A DNA stretch of 6,992 nucleotides. Origin: Gammaproteobacteria bacterium. GTDB lineage: Bacteria; Pseudomonadota; Gammaproteobacteria; Eutrophobiales; Eutrophobiaceae. Of the stretch, positions 1 through 5,080 are shown piece after piece; within the stretch, counting starts at the first letter, position 1, and each line of letters opens with the position of its first letter. Below the pieces are notes generated by a model, which was not told the origin of the DNA, ran no database searches, and saw only the letters and a program-made list of their open reading frames with translations. The stretch is taken from assembly GCA_015661095.1 (NCBI GenBank), contig JACVQI010000005.1, positions 3,109-10,100 on the forward strand, written 5' to 3'. The position numbers were made by a program, and so were the translations under genes.

Positions 1-207
1 CTCATCGATATCGACAATGACAATGGTCGGATCGACATCACCAGGCATGGTGAGAGTAAGCCGGGTGTCATAGAGATAATTTTCAAGCTGCTGGATAAAA
101 CCCAGGTCATACTTGTTATAGGAAACGAACAGAAATGCCAGAGCGATGAGGGCGGTCGTCAGGATTAATGGTGTGTGGTGCCTGATTTTAACCAGCAGAT
201 GCTGCAT
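1..207 (-). CDS. CHASE2-domain membrane sensor protein, N-terminal part (runs off the window)
   Basis: The frame opens with ATG at 207 and stays open to base 1, giving the first 69 residues. Residues 13-30 (PLILTTALIALAFLFVSY) form one hydrophobic membrane anchor after a short basic head (KIRHH). The following part, LENYLYDTRL then DPTIVIVDIDE at 59-69, matches the start of a CHASE2 domain, an extracytoplasmic sensory domain. CHASE2 proteins usually carry three further membrane helices and then an output domain, often an adenylate/guanylate cyclase, a histidine kinase or a GGDEF/EAL module. The output domain lies outside the window, so the type of signalling is unknown. Only a weak GGAA precedes the start. 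The gene lies downstream of tRNA-Leu, beyond a repeat array, and is probably its own transcription unit. Confidence 0.8.
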   Translation of the reverse strand, partial: MQHLLVKIRHHTPLILTTALIALAFLFVSYNKYDLGFIQQLENYLYDTRLTLTMPGDVDPTIVIVDIDE

Positions 208-238
208 AGTTTCCGGTCTACTTATGAAAGTAGTGGCT

Positions 239-273
239 GACCACTTATTACTTGTAACTTTTTACTTGTAACT
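239..273 (-). repeat. Heptamer repeat array (five units) downstream of tRNA-Leu
   Basis: Read on the minus strand there are five consecutive seven-base units: AGTTACA (273-267), AGTAAAA (266-260), AGTTACA (259-253), AGTAATA (252-246) and AGTGGTC (245-239). The same AGTNAAA-like family recurs at 1759-1880 and 2525-2673. A plus-strand GGTCTAC at 215-221 matches a unit in the array at 4994-5065, so the spacer 208-280 may be a decayed two-armed array. It ends just before the CHASE2 start codon. The remaining spacer, 303-416, holds a short hairpin (CGACTCC at 317-323 with GGAGTCG at 330-336) without a T tract, and nothing else I recognise. Confidence 0.6.
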
Positions 274-280
274 GTTTTTA

Positions 281-302
281 TGGTGCCGATGGTCGGACTC
301 GA
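281..302 (-). repeat. Direct-repeat copy of the 3' end of tRNA-Leu
   Basis: These 22 bases are identical, in the same orientation, to 417-438. They cover the encoded CCA end, the 3' half of the acceptor stem and part of the T arm. Beyond base 302 the match stops. No anticodon arm, D arm or 5' acceptor half follows, so this is not a second functional tRNA. Direct copies of a tRNA 3' end are the usual scar of integrase-mediated insertion, but a decayed tandem tRNA duplication is also possible. Only 114 bases separate the two copies. Confidence 0.75.
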
Positions 303-416
303 CAAATCTGCCTGGACGACTCCATGGAAGGAGTCGGTAGGAACATGTTGAAAGGGAGAATTTTGGCTTACGAGGCGAATGTGAGCATTTTCCCCGGCGA
401 CCTCCACCATGATATT

Positions 417-501
417 TGGTGCCGATGGTCGGACTCGAACCGACATAGGTTGCCCCGCCACCCCCTCAAGATGGTGTGTCTACCAATTTCACCACATCGG
501 C
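417..501 (-). tRNA. leuU: tRNA-Leu, anticodon GAG
   Basis: The 85-base sequence folds as a class II tRNA with a long variable arm. The acceptor stem pairs GCCGATG (501-495) with CATCGGC (427-421), followed by an encoded ACCA at 420-417. The anticodon stem pairs CCATC with GGTGG around the seven-base loop TTGAGGG, giving anticodon GAG, which reads the leucine codons CUC and CUU. The T stem is GTCGG/CCGAC around TTCGAGT. The discriminator base is A, as expected for leucine. It lies 52 bases after secG with no clear promoter between, matching the secG-leuU order of Escherichia coli, so it is probably processed from a tpiA-secG-tRNA transcript. Confidence 0.97.
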
Positions 502-553
502 AAATTCGACAATGTCCGTTCCGGTAAGCGGGAGCAGACATCAGCAATCACTA

Positions 554-943
554 TCAGTCCGCCGGTATCGCCGGGGTCTCCGCACCAGTATCATCGGTTG
601 CCGGTGCAGCCGGAACCTCCTCAACAGATGCCGAGGCGGTGGCTGGTCCTGCAGGGACAGTCACCGTAGTCTCTTGTTGCATCAAGCTCGTGCTTTTTGA
701 AGTCCGCTGCGTCGCGATATAGGCCAATCCCAGGCTGTTTAGCAAAAACACCATCGCTAATATCGTCGTCGCCCTGGTCATGAAATTACCGGAACCGCTG
801 GCGCCGAACACCGTCGCCGAGGCGCCGCTGCCAAATGCCGCACCGGCATCAGCCCCCTTGCCATGCTGGACCAGGATAAAACCGATCAAGGCCACGGCCA
901 CCAATACCTGTAATACAAATAAAAGAGTCTGTAATGTCTCCAC
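554..943 (-). CDS. secG: SecG, preprotein translocase subunit
   Basis: SecG is the small inner-membrane subunit of the SecYEG channel and stimulates export of unfolded proteins. The 129-residue product has two membrane segments, about residues 4-25 and 57-77. They are joined by the hallmark glycine/alanine-rich cytoplasmic loop (QHGKGADAGAAFGSGASATVFGASGSGNF, described here as residues 26-54). The start is GTG at 943, which matches the usual N terminus of the family; GAGG lies nine bases upstream, inside the end of tpiA. After the second helix comes a tail of about 50 residues rich in Ala, Pro, Thr and Glu, of the kind that makes SecG length vary between species. Only six bases separate it from the tpiA stop, so the two are surely cotranscribed. 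Confidence 0.96.
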   Translation of the reverse strand: METLQTLLFVLQVLVAVALIGFILVQHGKGADAGAAFGSGASATVFGASGSGNFMTRATTILAMVFLLNSLGLAYIATQRTSKSTSLMQQETTVTVPAGPATASASVEEVPAAPATDDTGAETPAIPAD

Positions 944-949
944 TTATAT

Positions 950-1708
950 CTACCTCACTGCATGGCAGATGCCGAGAAACTCATCTGCTTTCAGGGATGC
1001 GCCGCCGATCAGGCCGCCATCAACATCCGCCATTGAAAATAATTCCCGTGCATTAGCGGCCTTGACGCTGCCGCCATACTGGATCCGTATTTTATCAGCA
1101 ATCCGATTGTCATGCCTGGCCAGCCTTAATCGAATGAAGGCGTGGACCTCCTGCGCCTGCTCCGAGGTGGCCGTACGACCGGTGCCGATAGCCCAGACCG
1201 GTTCGTAAGCGAGGACTGCATTGGCGAAGGCCGCGATGTCGGCCTGCTGGATAACCATATCCAGTTGCCTGGCCACCACTTCTTCGGTATTACCGGCTTC
1301 GCGTTCTTCCAGCAACTCACCGACGCACAGGATCGGCGTCATCCCGGACGCCTGTACGCGCATGAATTTTTCCGCCACCTGCTGGTCCGTCTCGCCATAT
1401 AAATTCCGGCGTTCGGAATGACCGACGATGACATAGCGGCAGGCATAGTCCTGTAACATGGCCGTGGAGATTTCACCGGTATAGGCCCCGGATTCATGGT
1501 TCGAAACATTTTGCGCGCCCAGGGCAATACTGCTGCCTTTCAATAATTGACCCACTTCCGCCAGATAAATAGCCGGTGCGCATAGCGCCACTTCGGCCTG
1601 GCAACCTTTGGCTACGCCTGCCAGCACCCCCTGCACCAGGGGCCGGATGGAAGCCAGGGTGCCATTCATCTTCCAGTTCGCGGCGATTAAAGACCGCCTG
1701 TCCGTCAT
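950..1708 (-). CDS. tpiA: Triosephosphate isomerase
   Basis: This cytosolic enzyme of glycolysis and gluconeogenesis interconverts dihydroxyacetone phosphate and glyceraldehyde 3-phosphate. From ATG at 1708 the product has 252 residues, the normal length. Catalytic residues are visible: Asn11 and Lys13 in AANWKMNG, the electrophile His97 in IVGHSERR, and the base Glu169 in AYEPVWAIGTG, which runs into the mobile loop 6. The phosphate-binding IQYGGSV and the C-terminal GGLIGGASL are intact. A GTG at 1723 would add five residues (MSLSI) but has no ribosome-binding site. The ATG puts the usual roughly ten residues before NWKMNG, so I prefer it. The gene is first in a probable tpiA-secG-tRNA-Leu unit. 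Confidence 0.97.
   Translation of the reverse strand: MTDRRSLIAANWKMNGTLASIRPLVQGVLAGVAKGCQAEVALCAPAIYLAEVGQLLKGSSIALGAQNVSNHESGAYTGEISTAMLQDYACRYVIVGHSERRNLYGETDQQVAEKFMRVQASGMTPILCVGELLEEREAGNTEEVVARQLDMVIQQADIAAFANAVLAYEPVWAIGTGRTATSEQAQEVHAFIRLRLARHDNRIADKIRIQYGGSVKAANARELFSMADVDGGLIGGASLKADEFLGICHAVR
954..957 (-). promoter_or_regulatory. Ribosome-binding site of secG
   Basis: GAGG on the minus strand lies nine bases before the GTG start of secG and overlaps the last codons of tpiA. It supports the GTG at 943 as the true start. Confidence 0.55.
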
Positions 1709-1742
1709 AATACTCAAACTCACATTATTTATGGGGGCGGGA

Positions 1743-1771
1743 AGAATACCTTAAATTCAGTAAAAAGTTAA
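1743..1771 (-). promoter_or_regulatory. Possible promoter of tpiA-secG
   Basis: On the minus strand, TTAACT (1771-1766) and TATTCT (1748-1743) are separated by 17 bases, a fair sigma-70 pattern with four matches in each box. Transcription would start near 1736, giving a leader of roughly 28 bases to the ATG at 1708. The -35 box lies within the heptamer repeat array, so the repeat itself would provide part of the promoter. This is a prediction from consensus only. Confidence 0.35.
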
Positions 1772-1880
1772 AAGTTAATAGTGGAAAGTGAATGGAAAGA
1801 AAGGAAATGTAATTAACGTTATTTTAGATACCAAGGTACTATCGAACCTCCTTTTCACTTTACTCTTTCTCCTTTTCACT
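1759..1880. repeat. Inverted heptamer repeat arrays between the glycosylase gene and tpiA
   Basis: The plus-strand arm has five clear units from 1759 to 1793: AGTAAAA, AGTTAAA, AGTTAAT, AGTGGAA, AGTGAAT, then two weaker ones. The facing minus-strand arm runs from 1880 to 1846: AGTGAAA, AGGAGAA, AGAGTAA, AGTGAAA, AGGAGGT. The arms are partly complementary and could fold into a long imperfect hairpin. Between them lies a short inverted repeat, TACC/GGTA, at 1830-1839. The minus-strand arm begins inside the last codons of the glycosylase and supplies its TGA stop. No T tract follows, so this is not a classic terminator. Confidence 0.7.
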
Positions 1881-2517
1881 TAACAGGCCTTTCAACCAGG
1901 CAATGCCTGCATACGCGGGTGTTCTGGCACTTCACCTTGGCGTGCCGGACAATTAAAGCATGGAATTCATTGAACATGGCTGGGTCAGGCTCCAGCGCCG
2001 ATTCAAAGCCTGACCGCAACACCTCGTAGGGTTCATTCCCCTCGCTGAAGTTCAGCCTCTTTAACAAGCGACGGGTATAGGCATCGATTACGAACACCGG
2101 CCGATCGAAGGCATAAAGCAATATGCTATCGGCGGTTTCCGGACCGACACCATGCACGGCCAGCAATGCCGGACGCAACCGTTCGGTCGGTATTTTCCTG
2201 AGCTTCCCCACGCCGCCGGACTCTTGCAGCCACGCGCACAGCGCCTTGAGTCGCTGCGCTTTGAGGTTGAAATAGCCGGACGGCCGTATGAGCCTGGCCA
2301 AACGCCGGTCTGTCATCCGCGCCATGGGCTTCAACGCCAGCTTGCCGGCGTCCTTGAGATTGGCTATGGCTTTTTCGACGTTGGTCCAGGCCGTGTTCTG
2401 GGTCAGCACGGCGCCGACCATGACCTCAAAAGCGGTTTCGGCCGGCCACCAGTGCTGAGGGCCATAGACTTCGTAAAGCCTGCTATAGAGAATTAATAAC
2501 TTGTCTCTATTTGGCAT
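1876..2517 (-). CDS. HhH-GPD DNA glycosylase, MagIII / endonuclease III-like
   Basis: The 213-residue product belongs to the helix-hairpin-helix GPD superfamily of base-excision repair glycosylases. The hairpin LAVHGVGPETAD lies at 119-130 and the catalytic Asp is Asp145 in FVIDAYTRR, 18 residues after Glu127. Glu127 stands where endonuclease III has its Schiff-base lysine (Lys120), so a monofunctional glycosylase without lyase activity is likely. The N-terminal LTQNTAWTNVEKAI is typical of the MagIII-like branch, which removes alkylated bases such as 3-methyladenine. Cys197, Cys203 and Cys206 resemble an iron-sulfur motif, but the fourth Cys is absent because the protein stops at residue 213, inside a repeat array. 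Substrate specificity is inferred. It lies 56 bases after rluB. Confidence 0.87.
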   Translation of the reverse strand: MPNRDKLLILYSRLYEVYGPQHWWPAETAFEVMVGAVLTQNTAWTNVEKAIANLKDAGKLALKPMARMTDRRLARLIRPSGYFNLKAQRLKALCAWLQESGGVGKLRKIPTERLRPALLAVHGVGPETADSILLYAFDRPVFVIDAYTRRLLKRLNFSEGNEPYEVLRSGFESALEPDPAMFNEFHALIVRHAKVKCQNTRVCRHCLVERPVK

Positions 2518-2524
2518 CGATCAC

Positions 2525-2673
2525 AGTGAAAAGTGGAAAGTTAAAAGTATAAAGTGAGATGAGTTTAATACTTTCAACTTTTCACTTTGTACTTTCCACT
2601 TTTTACTTTTTGCCTTTTGGCTTTTGACATTCCACTTTTCACTGTCAATTTTTTACTGTCTACTGTTAACTGT
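2525..2673. repeat. Long inverted heptamer array overlapping the 3' end of rluB
   Basis: The minus-strand arm (2673-2568) is 106 bases: fifteen seven-base units plus one extra base. It grades from ACAGTNA types (ACAGTTA, ACAGTAG, ACAGTAA) into AAAGTNN types (AAAGTGG, AAAGTAC, AAAGTGA, AAAGTTG, AAAGTAT). The facing plus-strand arm (2525-2559) has AGTGAAA, AGTGGAA, AGTTAAA, AGTATAA, AGTGAGA. The arms contain a perfect 13-base inverted repeat (2529-2541 with 2591-2603) and could form a long stem. Most of the minus-strand arm is inside the rluB coding region and is translated. Confidence 0.85.
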
Positions 2674-3461
2674 TTTTTCAGACCGGCGGCGGCAAGCAGG
2701 CCATTTACTTCCGCCTGGGTCAGTTCCCAGAAATGACCAGTGCGTTTTTTGCGGGGCAACTGGTAGGGACCAAAGCGCACACGGATGAGGCGACTGACCT
2801 GCAACCCTTGCGATTCCCATAGTCGGCGGACCTCCCGGTTGCGTCCTTCCATGAGCACGACGTGATACCAGTGATTGACCCCGCGCCCACCGGCATTGAT
2901 GATACTGGTAAATCTGGCATGGCCGTCCTCCAGTTGTACTCCGCGCAGCATATTATTGAGCTGTTCCGGTGACGCCTCACCGAGGATGCGGACAGCATAC
3001 TCCCGTTCCAGATTTGCCGAAGGATGCATTAAGCGATTTGCCAATCCCCCGTCGGTGGTGAATAGCAATAATCCCGATGAATTGACGTCGAGCCTGCCGA
3101 CGGCTGTCCATTTGCCGCGCTTGAGCGGCGGCAGTGCGGCATACACCATTTTCCTGCCTTCCGGGTCCTTGCGAGTGACGATCTCGCCTTCCGGTTTGTA
3201 ATATGCCAGCACCTGCGTCGTGACCGGCAAACTCCCAGCCAGCTTAATCTCGGTCTTGTCCACTTTGATGCGGTCATCAGTGGTAACACGGTCACCCAGG
3301 CTGGCGATCTTGCCATTGACCGTAATACGGCCAGCCTCGATCCAGGTTTCGATCTCCCGGCGGGAGCCGAGTCCGGCCCTGGCCAGGATTTTCTGCAGGC
3401 GTTCGGGAGCGGATTTTTTTTGTTTGACTGGCAAATGCCGTGGGCGGGGGCGACCTGCCAT
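2574..3461 (-). CDS. rluB: RluB-type 23S rRNA pseudouridine synthase
   Basis: Enzymes of this RsuA/RluB/E/F family isomerise one uridine in rRNA; RluB of Escherichia coli modifies U2605 of 23S rRNA. From ATG at 3461 the protein has 295 residues. It has an N-terminal S4 RNA-binding domain (about 20-65, ERLQKILARAGLGSRREIE onward) and a catalytic domain with Asp125 in GRLDVNSSGLLLFTTDG and a later GRNREVRRLWES motif. Position after scpB is typical for rluB and favours it over rsuA or rluE. A GTG at 3464 directly upstream is an alternative start. The last 34 residues, from KKQLTVDS to KYKVKS, are translated heptamer repeat DNA and give a lysine-rich tail; the repeat also supplies the TGA stop. 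Three bases separate the ATG from the scpB stop, so translation is probably coupled. Confidence 0.95.
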   Translation of the reverse strand: MAGRPRPRHLPVKQKKSAPERLQKILARAGLGSRREIETWIEAGRITVNGKIASLGDRVTTDDRIKVDKTEIKLAGSLPVTTQVLAYYKPEGEIVTRKDPEGRKMVYAALPPLKRGKWTAVGRLDVNSSGLLLFTTDGGLANRLMHPSANLEREYAVRILGEASPEQLNNMLRGVQLEDGHARFTSIINAGGRGVNHWYHVVLMEGRNREVRRLWESQGLQVSRLIRVRFGPYQLPRKKRTGHFWELTQAEVNGLLAAAGLKKQLTVDSKKLTVKSGMSKAKRQKVKSGKYKVKS

Positions 3462-3464
3462 CAC

Positions 3465-4145
3465 TCAACCGGAAAACGGCACGATATTATCATCCGAGCT
3501 CTGGACCTCGGCGGTGGCCGGCGCGGACGCCTGCGGGTTTGCCTGGTCCGACAGGACTGCCGCTGGTCTGCCCATTTCCGCCTCCAGCGTGGCGAAAAGG
3601 TCCGGGTTGAGCTGGTCGTAATCCTTGATCTCAGCCAGGCTGGGTAAATCCGAGAGCTGTTTCAGATTGAAATAATCCAGAAATTGCTTGGTGGTGGCCA
3701 GCAGTTCCGGTTTGCCCGGCACGTCCCGATAACCGATCACCCTGATCCATTCCCGTTCCTGCATGGTTTTGATGATATTGGTATTGACACTGACGCCGCG
3801 GATATCCTCTATCTCGCCACGGGTAATCGGCTGGCGATAGGCGATGATGGCCAGGGTCTCCAGCAAGGCCCGGGAATAACGCGGGGTTCTTTCGTCATAC
3901 AGACGATTCACCCAGGGCGCGTAATCGGACTTGACCTGAAAGCGGAAACCGCTGGCAACCTCCTTCAACTCGGCGCCGCGATCGACATAATCCGCCTGTA
4001 ACTCCGTCAGTGCCGCGCGGATGTCGGATTTTTCCGGCGGCTCGGCATCCTTTTCAAATAAATCCAGCAACTGGTTGATACTCAACGGCCGGCCGGACAT
4101 CAGCAACGCGGCCTCAATAATTTTTTTCAACTGTTCCTGCGTCAT
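3465..4145 (-). CDS. scpB: Segregation and condensation protein ScpB
   Basis: ScpB works as a dimer with ScpA and the SMC ATPase to condense and separate the chromosome. The 226-residue product shows the tandem winged-helix layout: the first domain starts at MTQEQLKKIIEAALLMSGRPLS, and the second contains the family hallmark SRALLETLAIIAYRQPITRGEIEDIRGV at about 92-119, followed by a FLDYFNLKQLSDLPSL segment. The last 35 or so residues are a low-complexity Ala/Pro/Ser tail. Its ATG overlaps the scpA stop in an ATGA, a classic sign of translational coupling and matched output. No smc or other MukB-like partner is in this window. Confidence 0.97.
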   Translation of the reverse strand: MTQEQLKKIIEAALLMSGRPLSINQLLDLFEKDAEPPEKSDIRAALTELQADYVDRGAELKEVASGFRFQVKSDYAPWVNRLYDERTPRYSRALLETLAIIAYRQPITRGEIEDIRGVSVNTNIIKTMQEREWIRVIGYRDVPGKPELLATTKQFLDYFNLKQLSDLPSLAEIKDYDQLNPDLFATLEAEMGRPAAVLSDQANPQASAPATAEVQSSDDNIVPFSG

Positions 4146-4957
4146 ACCACAGCCTTTATGTAGATAGGACCATTGATTTCATTTTGTACCATTTCGATCA
4201 ATGCTTCCTTGAGAAGTTCCAGCACCGCCAGAAAGGTGACGATTACCCCGGCCCGGCCTTCCGCCACAGTAAAAAGATCCTTGAAATTGGTAAACTCCTG
4301 GGCGTTGATGCGGTCCAGTATGAACGTCATGCGCTCGCGTACGGACAAGGGTTCCCGCGCGATGTGATGATGGGAGAACAACTCAGCGCGTTGCAGCACT
4401 TCGGCGAACACCTTCAGTACGCTGTCCATGGACACTTCCGGTTTCCTGGCCTCGGCTTGCCGGTCCGGAAATTCGATGATGACGCCGAACACGTCACGTT
4501 CATAACGCGGCAACTGATCTATCTCGGCTGCCGCCTGTTTAAAACGTTCGTACTCCTGCAAGCGTCTGACCAGCACCGCTCTGGGATCCTCTTCCTCTTC
4601 CTGCGTCTGGGGGCTGGGCAACAACATCCTCGATTTAATCTCGGCCAGCATGGCCGCCATCAGCAGATATTCTCCAGCCAGCTCCAGTTGCAGTTCCTCC
4701 ATCAACTCGATGTAACGCATATATTGTTCGGTGATTTTGGCTATCGGGATATCGAGAATATCCAGATTCTGGCGCTTGATCAGGTAGAGCAGCAGATCCA
4801 GCGGTCCCTCAAACGCCTCCAGGAACACCTCCAGAGCATCCGGGGGTATATACAGATCTTTCGGCAGTTCGGTAATGGGGGCGCCCTGCACGATGGCGAA
4901 AGGCATTTCAGCCTGTTCCGTCCTCGTCTGCGCGGTTGGTTCAGTGGTGGTGTTCAT
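4142..4957 (-). CDS. scpA: Segregation and condensation protein ScpA (kleisin)
   Basis: ScpA is the kleisin that bridges the SMC heads and binds ScpB. The 271-residue product has the N-terminal family signature EAFEGPLDLLLYLIKRQNLDI at about 47-67, the helical AGEYLLMAAMLAEIKSRMLLP segment, an acidic linker (EEEEDPR), and a C-terminal winged helix (VTFLAVLELLKEALIEMVQ near the end). The start is uncertain. ATG at 4957 has no ribosome-binding site but sits exactly at the predicted transcription start of the promoter at 4964-4992. ATG at 4906 (Met18) has AGG five bases upstream and would drop a poorly conserved Thr-rich leader. The stop overlaps scpB by four bases. It heads the scpA-scpB-rluB unit, 123 bases after trpS. 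Confidence 0.97.
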   Translation of the reverse strand: MNTTTEPTAQTRTEQAEMPFAIVQGAPITELPKDLYIPPDALEVFLEAFEGPLDLLLYLIKRQNLDILDIPIAKITEQYMRYIELMEELQLELAGEYLLMAAMLAEIKSRMLLPSPQTQEEEEDPRAVLVRRLQEYERFKQAAAEIDQLPRYERDVFGVIIEFPDRQAEARKPEVSMDSVLKVFAEVLQRAELFSHHHIAREPLSVRERMTFILDRINAQEFTNFKDLFTVAEGRAGVIVTFLAVLELLKEALIEMVQNEINGPIYIKAVV

Positions 4958-4963
4958 CGGGTA

Positions 4964-4992
4964 ATTATGATCTATTTGTATATATTTGTCCT
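4964..4992 (-). promoter_or_regulatory. Possible promoter of scpA
   Basis: On the minus strand, AGGACA (4992-4987) and CATAAT (4969-4964) are 17 bases apart, with four and five matches to the sigma-70 boxes. The -10 box ends six bases before the ATG at 4957, so transcription would begin at or very near the A of that start codon. Consensus match only. Confidence 0.45.
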
Positions 4993-4993
4993 A

Positions 4994-5065
4994 TGTCAGT
5001 TGTCAGTGGTTCTTGGTCTACGGTCTACCGATACCGATACCGCGAATCACAACTGACAATGAACA
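4994..5065. repeat. Inverted heptamer array between trpS and scpA
   Basis: Plus-strand units are TGTCAGT (4994-5000), TGTCAGT (5001-5007), GGTTCTT, GGTCTAC (5015-5021), GGTCTAC (5022-5028), CGATACC and GATACCG. Facing minus-strand units are TGTTCAT (5065-5059), TGTCAGT (5058-5052) and TGTGATT (5051-5045). The arms pair over about 15 bases with one mismatch and one four-base bulge, so a stem-loop can form just after the trpS stop. No T tract follows. Unit sequence differs from the AGTNAAA arrays elsewhere, but the period, facing layout and position after a gene are the same. Confidence 0.7.
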
Positions 5066-5080
5066 AATGACTGGCGGCCA

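Noticed and set aside
281..416. A second complete tRNA gene
   Set aside because: Only 22 bases match the 3' end; no anticodon arm, D arm or 5' acceptor strand can be found upstream on the minus strand.
222..461. A 79-codon minus-strand frame spanning the tRNA 3' half and the spacer
   Set aside because: It runs through a functional tRNA and its repeated 3' end, and has no family resemblance.
2525..2673. CRISPR array
   Set aside because: The repeats are seven bases long, contiguous and degenerate, without spacers.
4184..5056. A 290-codon open frame on the plus strand opposite scpA
   Set aside because: It is the mirror of the scpA coding sequence, with no recognisable domain, and runs into the repeat array. 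scpA has clear family motifs.
4994..5065. Rho-independent terminator after trpS
   Set aside because: A stem can form from the facing repeats, but it is interrupted by a bulge, has a very large loop and is not followed by a T tract.
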